Source: CAJXSN01 sp947492235 (GTDB lineage: Bacteria; Pseudomonadota; Alphaproteobacteria; Sphingomonadales; Sphingomonadaceae). Taken from it: a stretch of 64,000 nucleotides of DNA. The notes beneath the pieces are model-generated. The model was not told where the DNA came from. It saw only the letters and a list, made by a program, of their open reading frames with translations, and made no database searches. Of this stretch, positions 7,852 through 15,505 are shown piece after piece. Numbering within the stretch: position 1 is the stretch's first letter; every line of letters starts with the position of its first letter. Location of the stretch: contig NZ_CP170453.1 of NCBI RefSeq assembly GCF_042492175.1, positions 434,001 to 498,000 on the forward strand. Reading direction: 5' to 3'. The position numbers and the translations under genes were made by a program.

Positions 7852-8823
7852 ATGAGCATATTCCAGCTCCTGCTATTCGCTGCCGGCCTCATGGCCCTTA
7901 TGGTCGTAGGTTATACAGCGATGTCGGGGCCGTCCGCTGGCAAGGAAAGCACGCGCCGCCTTCAGGCTGTGCGGTTCCGCCATTCGGAAAGCACCGACAC
8001 CAAGGTCGAGAGCCAGCTGAAAAAGGCTATCGCATCGCGCAAGCCGCGGGCGACGAAACTGGCCGGCTCCGGATCGCGGATAGAGGCACTGGCAATCCGG
8101 CTGGAGCGGACCGGTAAGGGCTGGACTGTCCAGCAGTATTTCTACGCTTCACTCGGGGTTTTTCTGGGCGTGGCCGTGCTGGTTTACCTGCGCTCGGGTG
8201 CGTTCCTGCTGGCGGCGATCGTCGGGCTGATTATCGGCCTGGGCTTGCCGCATCTGGTCGTCAATTTCTTCATCAATCGCCGGACTACCCAGTTCAACGC
8301 GAAATTCGCCGATGCCATCGAATTGCTGGTCCGCGGCCTGCGATCCGGCCTGCCGGTGACGGAAACGCTGGGCATTGTCTCCAGCGAAATTCCCGGACCA
8401 GTGGGCGAAGAATTCAAAGGCATTACCGAGCGGATCAAGATTGGCCGCACGATGGAGGATTCGCTCCAGACCACTGCCGACAGGCTCGGCATTCCGGAAT
8501 TCAACTTCTTCTGCATCACGCTGGCCATCCAGCGCGAGACCGGTGGTAACCTGGCAGAGACCCTGTCGAACCTCGCAGACGTGCTGCGCAAACGCACGCA
8601 GATGAAGCTGAAGATCCGGGCGATGAGCTCCGAGTCCAAGGCGTCTGCCTACATCGTCGGCTCGCTGCCCTTTATCGTCTTCGGCCTGATCTGGTGGATC
8701 AATCCCGATTACGTCGCCGGCTTCTTCGAGGAAGACCGTCTGATCGTGGCAGGCCTTGGCGGCATGCTGTGGATGTCGATCGGTGTGTTCATCATGGCCA
8801 AAATGGTCAGCTTCGAAATCTGA
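7852..8823 (+). CDS. tadB: Tight adherence inner-membrane protein TadB
   Basis: 323 residues with an N-terminal transmembrane helix, a cytoplasmic region, and a C-terminal type II secretion F (T2SSF) domain. Visible features are FADAIELLVRGLRSGLPVTETLG and FNFFCITLAIQRETGGNLAETL, followed by two C-terminal membrane segments. TadB and TadC form the inner-membrane platform on which the TadA/CpaF motor acts (family knowledge). The start ATG is 41 bases after the hairpin downstream of cpaE, with a modest GAAAGAC ribosome site. tadC begins 14 bases after the stop. Confidence 0.92.
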   Translation: MSIFQLLLFAAGLMALMVVGYTAMSGPSAGKESTRRLQAVRFRHSESTDTKVESQLKKAIASRKPRATKLAGSGSRIEALAIRLERTGKGWTVQQYFYASLGVFLGVAVLVYLRSGAFLLAAIVGLIIGLGLPHLVVNFFINRRTTQFNAKFADAIELLVRGLRSGLPVTETLGIVSSEIPGPVGEEFKGITERIKIGRTMEDSLQTTADRLGIPEFNFFCITLAIQRETGGNLAETLSNLADVLRKRTQMKLKIRAMSSESKASAYIVGSLPFIVFGLIWWINPDYVAGFFEEDRLIVAGLGGMLWMSIGVFIMAKMVSFEI

Positions 8824-8837
8824 TTGGAGAAACACGC

Positions 8838-9869
8838 ATGTTCGATACTCCATCAGGCCCCACGCTTCTCGGCGTCGATGTCCTCCTTGTCGGAACCATT
8901 CTGGCCGGGGTGGCCGCGATGGCTGTCATGCTGGCTATCTACGCCGCTGTCACCGTCAAGGATCCGATGGCGAAGCGCGTCAAAGCGCTGAACAATCGCC
9001 GCGACGAACTGAAGGCGGGCATCGTCACAGCCTCCGGCAAGAAACGCCAGAGCCTGATCAAGAAGACCGACACGACGGAGAAGGTGAAAGACACCCTCTC
9101 CAGCTTCAAGGTGCTGCAGGACAGCCAGGTCAAGGCGATCCGCCAGAAACTGGCTCACGCAGGCTATCGCAACGAAGAACTCGCGGTGGTGGTTATCGGT
9201 GTTCGCGCAATTCTGCCGGTCGTCACCGGCCTGATCGCGGCCTTTGCCATCTATGTGCTCGATGTCGTGCCCGACTGGTCGCAGGCCAAGCAGCTTGGCG
9301 CGCTCGTCGGGGCAACCGGTCTGGGCTACAAGGCACCGGAGCTGTTCCTGCAGAACCGCGCCAAGAAACGGACCGATTCCATCCGCAAGGGCCTGCCCGA
9401 CGCGCTCGACCTGCTGGTTATCTGCGCCGAGGCCGGTCTGACGGTCGACGCCGCGTTCAACCGCGTTGCGAAGGAGCTGGGCCGGGCCTATCCGGAACTG
9501 GGCGACGAGTTTGCCCTGACCGCGATCGAGCTTTCGTTCCTGTCCGAGCGCCGTCACGCTTTCAACAACCTGGCCTATCGCGTCGATCTGGAATCGGTGC
9601 GCGGCGTGGTGACCACCATGGTTCAGACCGAACGCTACGGTACGCCGCTGGCCTCTGCCCTGCGCGTCCTTTCGGCGGAATTTCGCAACGAGCGGATGAT
9701 GCGCGCCGAAGAGAAGGCCGCGCGTCTGCCGGCCATCATGACCGTGCCGCTGATCCTGTTCATCCTGCCGACGCTGTTCATCGTGATCCTCGGCCCGGCA
9801 GCCTGCTCGATCTCCGACGCCTTTGCCGGCGACGGGCCTCCGGGCAGCGGAGCAAACGGCGGCGGCTAA
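8838..9869 (+). CDS. tadC: Tight adherence inner-membrane protein TadC
   Basis: 343 residues from the ATG at 8838, chosen because GGAGA lies about seven bases before it and because a longer reading would overlap tadB. It has an N-terminal membrane helix, a charged cytoplasmic segment, and a T2SSF domain (GLPDALDLLVICAEAGLTVDAAF, ELSFLSERRHAFNNLAYRVDL). The C-terminal hydrophobic helix is followed by a Gly-rich end. It is the last pilus gene in the window. No TadD, TadE, TadF or TadG genes follow. Confidence 0.92.
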   Translation: MFDTPSGPTLLGVDVLLVGTILAGVAAMAVMLAIYAAVTVKDPMAKRVKALNNRRDELKAGIVTASGKKRQSLIKKTDTTEKVKDTLSSFKVLQDSQVKAIRQKLAHAGYRNEELAVVVIGVRAILPVVTGLIAAFAIYVLDVVPDWSQAKQLGALVGATGLGYKAPELFLQNRAKKRTDSIRKGLPDALDLLVICAEAGLTVDAAFNRVAKELGRAYPELGDEFALTAIELSFLSERRHAFNNLAYRVDLESVRGVVTTMVQTERYGTPLASALRVLSAEFRNERMMRAEEKAARLPAIMTVPLILFILPTLFIVILGPAACSISDAFAGDGPPGSGANGGG

Positions 9870-9878
9870 GCCGAACCC

Positions 9879-10334
9879 TTAGTTTGAACCGATATGTTCG
9901 GCCTGCTGGCGCAAACGTGCCAGCAGGCCGCGCATCGTTTCATACTCTTCATCCGTGAACCCGGCCAGCAGCTGCGCCTCGATATCGCGAGCCAGCGGCA
10001 TCACCTCGCCGTAGATCCCGCGACCCTCGCGCGTCAGGTCCAGCCGATGCGAGCGGCCGTCTTCCGGATTGGGCGTGCGCGCGACCAGCTCGCGCTTTTC
10101 CAGCACTTTGCACGCGCGGTTGACCGCCACCTTGTCCATCAGTGTCGCGCCGACCAGCTCGCGCTGGGTCAGGGCCTCGCCCTCCCCCAGCACGGCCATG
10201 ATCCGCCACTCGCCAATCGTCAGGCCGAAGCGGCTGCGATACAGCTCCGCAATCCGCGCGCTGACCGCGTTGGACGCGACCGAGAGCCGGTAAGGCAGGA
10301 AGTCGGCCAGCGCCGTCTGGTCGGTCTTGCTCAT
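9879..10334 (-). CDS. MarR-family transcriptional regulator
   Basis: 151 residues from the internal Met (MSKTDQTALADFLPYRL). A start 11 codons upstream would overlap the preceding gene. The winged-helix core is visible: LTIGEWRIMAVLGEGEALTQRELV, the recognition helix region DKVAVNRACKVLEKRELVAR, and the wing with NPEDGRSHRLDLTREGR. MarR proteins bind as dimers to palindromic operators and often respond to small phenolic ligands; the ligand here is unknown. It lies four bases after the methylthioadenosine phosphorylase stop and converges on tadC, so it probably belongs to the mtnP transcript. Confidence 0.88.
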   Translation of the reverse strand: MSKTDQTALADFLPYRLSVASNAVSARIAELYRSRFGLTIGEWRIMAVLGEGEALTQRELVGATLMDKVAVNRACKVLEKRELVARTPNPEDGRSHRLDLTREGRGIYGEVMPLARDIEAQLLAGFTDEEYETMRGLLARLRQQAEHIGSN

Positions 10335-10338
10335 AGGC

Positions 10339-11217
10339 TCAGCCAAGCAGCCTTCCGGCCACTGCATCCAGCTTGGCCATCAGCACCGGATCGCGCGCTT
10401 CGGGCGCAGTGATGAGGGCATACTCCATCGCGGTATCCACCGGGCTCGCCTCGCGCTCCTCGGGCAAGGCCGCCAGCAGCGCCGCCAGCGTGGCCCGCGC
10501 CAGATCGGCATTGGCGGCCAGCGTCGCCATGATGTCATGCGCCTCAACGCCTGCCTCGGCATCGCGCCAGCTGTCATAGTCTGTCACCATTCCGAGAAGG
10601 GCGTAGGGCAGCTCCGCCTCGCGGGCGAGCCGCGCCTCGGGCATGGCGGTCATCCCGATCACGTCCCCGCCCCATTCGCGGTACATCCGGCTTTCCGCGC
10701 GGGTCGAGAATTGCGGGCCTTCGATGGCCACATAGGTTCCACCCCGGTGCACCGTGCCCTTCGCGGCCTCCACCGCGTCAGCGGCCAGAGCGGCGAACCG
10801 CGCGCAGACCGGATCGGCGAGACCGGCATGCGCCACCATGCCCTCGCCGAAAAAGCTGGAGGGCCTGCCACTCGTGCGATCGATGAACTGGTCCACCGCG
10901 ACCATCTGGCCAGGAGCCATCTCCTCGCGCAGTGAACCGATCGCGCTGATCGCCAGCAGGTCGGTCACGCCGCAGCGCTTCATCACGTCCACATTGGCGC
11001 GGTAGTTCACCCCTGACGGCGGCACGCGGTGCCCCGCCCCGTGCCGCGCCATGAAGGTCACTTTGACGCCGCCGACGCGGCCGGTGGTAACCGGACCGGA
11101 AGGCTCCCCAAACGGAGAGCTGACTTCGATCTGCTGCTGGTCCTCCAGCGCGATGCCTTCATACAGGCCGCTGCCGCCCAGAACCCCGATATGCCAATTG
11201 CTCATAGGTGCGCTCAT
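10339..11217 (-). CDS. mtnP: S-methyl-5'-thioadenosine phosphorylase
   Basis: About 292 residues. IGVLGGSGLYEG is the N-terminal phosphate-binding motif, with RHGAGHRVPPSGVNYRANV and EGPQFSTRAESRMYREWGGDVIGMTAMPEA, the signature of the MTAP branch of purine nucleoside phosphorylases. It splits methylthioadenosine with phosphate to adenine and methylthioribose-1-phosphate in polyamine/methionine salvage. The ATG at 11217 overlaps the upstream hydratase stop as ATGA and has GGAG seven bases before it, so translational coupling is likely. A second ATG four codons on is possible. No other salvage genes are adjacent. Confidence 0.93.
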   Translation of the reverse strand: MSAPMSNWHIGVLGGSGLYEGIALEDQQQIEVSSPFGEPSGPVTTGRVGGVKVTFMARHGAGHRVPPSGVNYRANVDVMKRCGVTDLLAISAIGSLREEMAPGQMVAVDQFIDRTSGRPSSFFGEGMVAHAGLADPVCARFAALAADAVEAAKGTVHRGGTYVAIEGPQFSTRAESRMYREWGGDVIGMTAMPEARLAREAELPYALLGMVTDYDSWRDAEAGVEAHDIMATLAANADLARATLAALLAALPEEREASPVDTAMEYALITAPEARDPVLMAKLDAVAGRLLG

Positions 11218-12083
11218 TCGTACTCCGGCTCCTCCCACCACGGGTAGAAGTCGGGCATGTCCTCACTCACCTTGTCGGGATACTCGGGCGCGCGCTTCTC
11301 CAGGAAGCTGGCGATCCCTTCCTTCGCATCCCCGCCCCGGCTGAGACGGTAGATGCTGCGGCTGTCGATCTTGTGCGCTTCCATCGGGTGGTTGGCGGTG
11401 GACAGGCGGTAGAGCATCGCGCGGGTCATCGCGACCGAGACAGCGGAGGTGTTGTCCGCAATCTCGCGCGCCAGCGCATGGGCTGCATCCATCAGCTCAG
11501 CCTGCGGATGGATGGAGCGGACCAGCCCGCCCTCCTTCGCCTCGGCCGCGTCGAAGATGCGGCCGGTAAAGCACCATTCCAGCGCCTGCTGGATGCCGAC
11601 GATCTTGGGCAGGAACCAACTGGAAGCCGCCTCCGGCACGATGCCGCGTTTGGCGAACACGAAGCCATAGCGCGCGCTGTCCGCCGCAAGCCTTATGTCC
11701 ATCGCGCATTGCATCGTCGCGCCCACGCCCACGGCCACGCCGTTGCAGGCGCTGATCAGCGGCTTGGTCGATTGGAACAGCCGCAGCGTCAGCAGCCCGC
11801 CGCCATCGCGCACGCGCGGGTCGGACAGGCTCTCCACCTCGGTGTTGTCGGCAAAGGGCCGCGCGCCGTCATCCGGCGTCAGATCGGCCCCGGCGCAGAA
11901 CGCCCTGTCCCCCGCCCCTGTGAAGATGACCGCCCGCACGCTGTCATCGGCGTCGGTATCGTCCAGCGCCGCCATGATCTCCTCGCCCATCGTGCGGGTA
12001 TAGGCGTTCATCTTCTCGGGCCGGCTCAGCGTGATGACGGCCACGCCATCGGCCTTCTCGAGCGTTATCTGGGTGTAGGACAC
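11214..12083 (-). CDS. Enoyl-CoA hydratase/isomerase family protein
   Basis: 289 residues of the crotonase fold. The N-terminus (VAVITLSRPEKMNAYTR) and the CoA-binding/oxyanion segment AFCAGADL are classical, followed by CNGVAVGVGATMQCAMDIRLA and a catalytic-Glu region (FAKRGIVPEAASSWFLPKIVG). It probably hydrates or isomerises an acyl-CoA in fatty-acid or aromatic breakdown; the exact substrate is not readable. It starts the transcript that continues into mtnP and the MarR gene. The upstream 246 bases contain a long inverted repeat. Confidence 0.88.
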   Translation of the reverse strand: MSYTQITLEKADGVAVITLSRPEKMNAYTRTMGEEIMAALDDTDADDSVRAVIFTGAGDRAFCAGADLTPDDGARPFADNTEVESLSDPRVRDGGGLLTLRLFQSTKPLISACNGVAVGVGATMQCAMDIRLAADSARYGFVFAKRGIVPEAASSWFLPKIVGIQQALEWCFTGRIFDAAEAKEGGLVRSIHPQAELMDAAHALAREIADNTSAVSVAMTRAMLYRLSTANHPMEAHKIDSRSIYRLSRGGDAKEGIASFLEKRAPEYPDKVSEDMPDFYPWWEEPEYE

Positions 12084-12158
12084 TATCGGGTTTCCCTTCG
12101 ATCAATTCACAGGTCGGAACACTTGGAGTGCTTTCCAGACTGTCCAAGGCTTAAAAAC

Positions 12159-12210
12159 CACCGCGCCCCCGAACCCAAGTGCCAAAGCAGTTAGGTTGAG
12201 GGGCGCGGTG
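12159..12210. repeat. 11-bp inverted repeat in divergent intergenic region
   Basis: CACCGCGCCCC at 12159-12169 and GGGGCGCGGTG at 12200-12210 are perfect complements with a 30-base loop. They lie between the divergent enoyl-CoA hydratase and TrkH genes. The function is unknown; a long-loop hairpin or an operator pair are both possible. The rest of this 246-base gap holds no convincing gene. Confidence 0.5.
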
Positions 12211-12329
12211 CGTGTCATGCCGAGGGGTCTAGCGGGCGGGTGGAGCGGAGGAAAGCGGCGAAAGTCCGTTCGTGCCTCCTCGACCCACAAAACGCTTTCG
12301 CGCGGCGCAAGCCTCTGTATTAACCGGCA

Positions 12330-13658
12330 ATGCGCGTCTTTCGTGATCCGATCCGGCTCATCCCCGTGCTGTTTCTTCTGGCCATCCTCGTCGGCGCGGG
12401 ATTGCTCAGCCTGCCTATAGCGAGCGCCGATGGTGAACCGACAGCGCTGATGACCGCGCTGTTTACATCGACATCTGCGGTCGCCGTGACCGGCCTAATT
12501 GTAGTGGATACGGCAACCTATTGGTCATTCTTCGGGCAGGTGGTGATCCTGCTGCTGTTCCAGATCGGCGGGTTCGGGATCATGACCGCGGCGACGCTGT
12601 TTGGCCTGATGGCCGGGCGCGGCTTTGGTTTGCGTGACCGGATGGCGACGCAGGTCGAGCGCAACCGGCTGGAAGGCGGGGATGCGCGTTCGGTGCTGAA
12701 GCTCGTCCTGAAGATCACCATCGCGGTGGAGGCGACGGTCGCCGCAATCCTGACCGCGCGGCTCTATTTCTTCTACGATCACGCCTTGGGTGACGCCGTG
12801 TGGCATGGCATTTTCCATTCCATCAGCGCGTTCAACAATGCCGGGTTCTCCAGCTATTCCGACAGCGTCATGGGGTTCCAGAGCGACCCGGTTATGCTCA
12901 TCCCGATCATGCTGGCGGTGATCCTGACCGCGCTGGGCTTCCCCGTGATGCAGGATTTGCGGCGGCACCGCCTCACTTGGAGCGACTGGAGCTTGCATAC
13001 GAAGATCACGATGAGTGGCACGGCCGGCCTGCTGGTCATCGGCTTCGTCTCGATCCTCGCGATGGAATGGAGCAATGGAGATACTCTGGGGCCGATGGAT
13101 CTGGGGGCCAAGGTACTCAATGCCGGTTTCCATTCGGTGATGCCGCGCACGGCGGGCTTCAACAGCCTGGATGTCGGGGCGTTTCGCGATGAGACCCTGA
13201 TGATGAATTACTTCCTGATGTTCATCGGCGGCGGCAGCGCGGGTACGGCAGGCGGGATCAAGATCACGACTTTCCTCGTCGTGCTGGCTATCGTGATGTC
13301 GGAAGTCGCCCGGCGGCGCGATGCGGGCCTGTTTGGGCGGCGGTTCGGCCCGGCGGTGGAGCGCCAGGCGCTGACTGTGGTGGTGCTGGCGGGCAGCCTG
13401 ATTTTCGGCGCAACCGTGATCCTCTCCATTGTGAGCCCGTTACCTTTCGAAGACCTTTTGTTCGAGGCGATCTCGGCCTTCTCGACCGTGGGCCTATCTA
13501 CTGGCGTCACTGGCGATCTGCCTCCGTCAGGCCAGCTTGTGATTATCGCACTGATGTTTGTCGGCCGGGTCGGCACGATCACTGTGGCGACAGCGCTTGC
13601 TTTGGGCGCCCAGCCGCGCCCCTATCGTTACCCTCAGGAGGACCCCATTGTCGGCTAA
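12330..13658 (+). CDS. TrkH/KtrB-family potassium channel subunit
   Basis: 442 residues with about ten hydrophobic segments. Selectivity-filter-like loops typical of the SKT superfamily recur: FTSTSAVAVTGLIV, FHSISAFNNAGFSSYSD, FHSVMPRTAGFNSLDVG and FEAISAFSTVGLSTGVTG, each with the conserved filter Gly. GGGSAGTAGGIKITT is a strongly conserved C-terminal motif. It forms the membrane pore of a K+ uptake system gated by a cytoplasmic RCK protein, here encoded by the overlapping next gene. The length and single small RCK partner are closer to Ktr than to classical TrkH/TrkA. Confidence 0.92.
   Translation: MRVFRDPIRLIPVLFLLAILVGAGLLSLPIASADGEPTALMTALFTSTSAVAVTGLIVVDTATYWSFFGQVVILLLFQIGGFGIMTAATLFGLMAGRGFGLRDRMATQVERNRLEGGDARSVLKLVLKITIAVEATVAAILTARLYFFYDHALGDAVWHGIFHSISAFNNAGFSSYSDSVMGFQSDPVMLIPIMLAVILTALGFPVMQDLRRHRLTWSDWSLHTKITMSGTAGLLVIGFVSILAMEWSNGDTLGPMDLGAKVLNAGFHSVMPRTAGFNSLDVGAFRDETLMMNYFLMFIGGGSAGTAGGIKITTFLVVLAIVMSEVARRRDAGLFGRRFGPAVERQALTVVVLAGSLIFGATVILSIVSPLPFEDLLFEAISAFSTVGLSTGVTGDLPPSGQLVIIALMFVGRVGTITVATALALGAQPRPYRYPQEDPIVG
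13636..13642 (+). promoter_or_regulatory. Strong ribosome binding site selecting a TTG start for the RCK gene
   Basis: AGGAGGA lies five bases before the TTG at 13648, inside the 3' end of the TrkH gene. It decides the start of the following gene in favour of TTG, because the nearest upstream ATG (13558) has no such site and would overlap TrkH by about 100 bases. Confidence 0.75.
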
Positions 13659-14313
13659 GCAAAACAAACCCGTATTGGTGATCGGCCTTGGCCGTTTCGG
13701 CGGCTCCGTCGCGCGCACTTTGGAGCGGATGGGCCACGAGGTTCTGGGCGCAGATACTGACCCGGCGCTGGTGCAGCAGTTCGCATCCGAGCTCACCCAG
13801 GTGGTCGAAGCCGATTGCACCGACATGCAGTGCCTGCAGAGCCTCGGCGTGGCCGATTTCGAATCGGCGGTGGTCGCCATCGGCAGCGATATCGAAGCCA
13901 GCGTGCTGACCGTCCTCGCGCTGAGCGATCTGGGCATCGAGCGCATCTGGGCCAAGGCAACAAACGAAAAACACGCGCGCATTCTGGAGCGCACCGGCGC
14001 GGGTCATGTCGTCTTTCCCGAAGAGCGTATGGGCGAGCGGGTCGCCCGGCTGCTGAACGAGCGGCTGCTCGATTTCATCGATTTCGGGGACGATTTCTCC
14101 ATCGCCCGCCTCGCCGCGCCAGGTCCGATTATCGGCATCCCGCTGGTAACCAGCGAATGCCGCAAGAAATACGCAGTGACGGTCATCGGGGTGAAGCGTG
14201 AAGGCGAGGATTTTATCCACGCCGTGCCCGATACGCTGATCATGCCCGGCGATGTGCTGGTCGTCTCCGGAAAAGTCGACGATATCGAGACGTTCGCGGC
14301 CCTCGAAAACTAG
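13648..14313 (+). CDS. TrkA/KtrA-family RCK regulatory subunit
   Basis: 221 residues beginning at a TTG. The N-terminal RCK (TrkA_N) Rossmann domain starts with PVLVIGLGRFGGSVARTLE, with an acidic residue at the end of strand 2 (VLGADTDP). The C-terminal TrkA_C domain is represented by IIGIPLVTSECRKKYAVTVIGVKR and ends VLVVSGKVDDIETF. It binds nucleotides and gates the K+ pore made by the overlapping TrkH-type subunit. The overlap of 11 bases and the strong ribosome site imply coupled translation in a stoichiometric complex. Only one RCK unit is present, as in KtrA. Confidence 0.9.
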   Translation: MSAKQNKPVLVIGLGRFGGSVARTLERMGHEVLGADTDPALVQQFASELTQVVEADCTDMQCLQSLGVADFESAVVAIGSDIEASVLTVLALSDLGIERIWAKATNEKHARILERTGAGHVVFPEERMGERVARLLNERLLDFIDFGDDFSIARLAAPGPIIGIPLVTSECRKKYAVTVIGVKREGEDFIHAVPDTLIMPGDVLVVSGKVDDIETFAALEN

Positions 14314-14443
14314 CGAAAGCGCCCGGCAGCCGGGACGGCTAACGCACACCCAATCACAACCACCCCAAATAATTTCTCCCGCAAATGAACCGGATGGGTC
14401 GGCGGGCGCACTTACTCTATGAAAGCCGCGCGGCTCGGAAGAG

Positions 14444-15040
14444 ATGCAGGCCCGTGCACAGGCACACCGGAGGAGGAGGCGACCCATCACACAGCGGCAA
14501 TCCGCCTCGCTTCTGGTCGATGAATTTCTGGTCGCTTCTGCCCAGAGCGGGGACCGTGCCGCGTGGAACCAGCTCGCGCAGAAGTGGGAGGCGAAGCTGG
14601 TCTCTCATGCCTACCGCTTGCTGGGCGACAAGGAGGCGGCGCGGGATGCGGCCCAATCGGCGTGGGGCGAGATCGTCAGGGGGCTGACCGGCCTGCAGGA
14701 CGCGCGTGTCTTCCCCGCCTGGGCTTACCGGATCACGTCGCGCTGCTGTGCCAAGCAGATTGATCGCGCCGTCAGGGATCGCGCGCTCAAATCGGACTTC
14801 GCGGCCGAGCCAAGAGACGTGGCGAGCGAACCCGATGCGCCCTCTCAGCTTGCCCGGTTGCAAGCGGCCATCCGCCAATTGCCCGCCGGAGAACGCGCGG
14901 CCATCGCGCTGTATCATTTTGAAGAGATGCGCGTGGCCGAGGTGGGCGTCGCGCTGGATGTGCCGGTCGGCACAGTGAAGACCAGACTCATGAATGCACG
15001 CCGCAAATTGCGCGCGATATTGGAAGGAGAACAGCCATGA
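14444..15040 (+). CDS. ECF-type RNA polymerase sigma factor
   Basis: 198 residues if started at the ATG. Region 2 is seen as LVASAQSGDRAAWNQLAQKWEA and AYRLLGDKEAARDAAQSAWGEI; region 4 as RLQAAIRQLPAGERAAIALYHFEEM with the helix-turn-helix AEVGVALDVPVGTVKTRLMNARRKLRA. The ATG at 14444 has no properly spaced ribosome site. A very strong AGGAGGAGG (14471-14479) instead sits six bases before an in-frame ATC at 14486, so the protein may begin at ITQRQSASLLVDEF. It overlaps the small membrane protein gene downstream by ATGA. That gene is the obvious candidate regulator. Confidence 0.88.
   Translation: MQARAQAHRRRRRPITQRQSASLLVDEFLVASAQSGDRAAWNQLAQKWEAKLVSHAYRLLGDKEAARDAAQSAWGEIVRGLTGLQDARVFPAWAYRITSRCCAKQIDRAVRDRALKSDFAAEPRDVASEPDAPSQLARLQAAIRQLPAGERAAIALYHFEEMRVAEVGVALDVPVGTVKTRLMNARRKLRAILEGEQP
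14471..14479 (+). promoter_or_regulatory. Ribosome binding site before a possible AUC start
   Basis: AGGAGGAGG is followed after six bases by ATC (14486-14488), in frame with the sigma factor. No ATG, GTG or TTG lies at a workable distance. Either the initiation codon is AUC or the start has been altered by mutation. Confidence 0.5.
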
Positions 15041-15408
15041 CAGACAAGTTGGACGAGATGATCGACGCCGCGCTGAACGCGGAAGAGCGCGAATTGCTGC
15101 ACCAGCTGGGCGATGAGCCGGGCTATTTCACGCAGGCTTTCGGGCTGTTTGGCGGGAAGCTGGGCTGGGTCACGTGGCTCATGATGACCGCGCAGATCCT
15201 GATGTTCGCCGCTGCGGTGTATCTCGCGGTGCGGTTCTTTCAGGCGGAAGAACCGCTGGAAGCACTGAAATGGGGGCTGCCCTCTGCCGTGCTGCTGATC
15301 CAGGCACTGCTGATCAAGCTGACCCTGTGGCCAAGCCTGCAGGCCAATCGCGTAATTCGCGAGGTAAAGCGACTGGAGCTGCAGATAGCCCGCTCGAACA
15401 TGGGGTAG
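15037..15408 (+). CDS. Small two-helix membrane protein cotranscribed with the sigma factor
   Basis: 123 residues. The acidic N-terminal part (TDKLDEMIDAALNAEERELLHQLGDEPGYF) is followed by a short amphipathic segment (FGLFGGKLGWVTW), two transmembrane helices (about residues 45-66 and 77-98), and a basic C-terminal helix (QANRVIREVKRLELQIARS). I recognise the layout as that of a small family often next to ECF sigma genes (DUF6768-like), but no function is established. The ATGA overlap with the sigma gene and the GGAAGGAGAA ribosome site support coupled expression. It could act as a membrane-bound anti-sigma-like partner; this is inferred from position only. Confidence 0.75.
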   Translation: MTDKLDEMIDAALNAEERELLHQLGDEPGYFTQAFGLFGGKLGWVTWLMMTAQILMFAAAVYLAVRFFQAEEPLEALKWGLPSAVLLIQALLIKLTLWPSLQANRVIREVKRLELQIARSNMG

Positions 15409-15447
15409 CATGGGGGGCGTTCTTTGCCTCGCCCCTTAAGCAAAAGG

Positions 15448-15485
15448 ACGTCGCTGCCCGCCCGCAAAGGCGCGGGCAGCGATGT
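15448..15485. terminator. Bidirectional hairpin terminator
   Basis: ACGTCGCTGCCCGC (15448-15461) pairs with GCGGGCAGCGATGT (15472-15485) with one G-U position and a ten-base loop. It lies between the plus-strand membrane protein gene and the convergent minus-strand dehydrogenase gene. Reading leftward, the stem is followed by CCTTTT, giving a terminator for the minus strand; reading rightward a looser T-rich stretch follows. Confidence 0.65.
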
Positions 15486-15505
15486 CATCTTCTATACTAC
15501 AGCGC

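Noticed and set aside
12102..12290. Small minus-strand frame with a possible 38-residue hydrophobic protein before the enoyl-CoA hydratase
   Set aside because: Third-position GC is not coding-like, there is no ribosome site, and it overlaps the long inverted repeat.
13558..13648. ATG at 13558 as start of the TrkA-like gene
   Set aside because: It would overlap TrkH by about 100 bases and has no ribosome site; AGGAGGA before TTG 13648 is far better and gives a protein beginning at the RCK domain.
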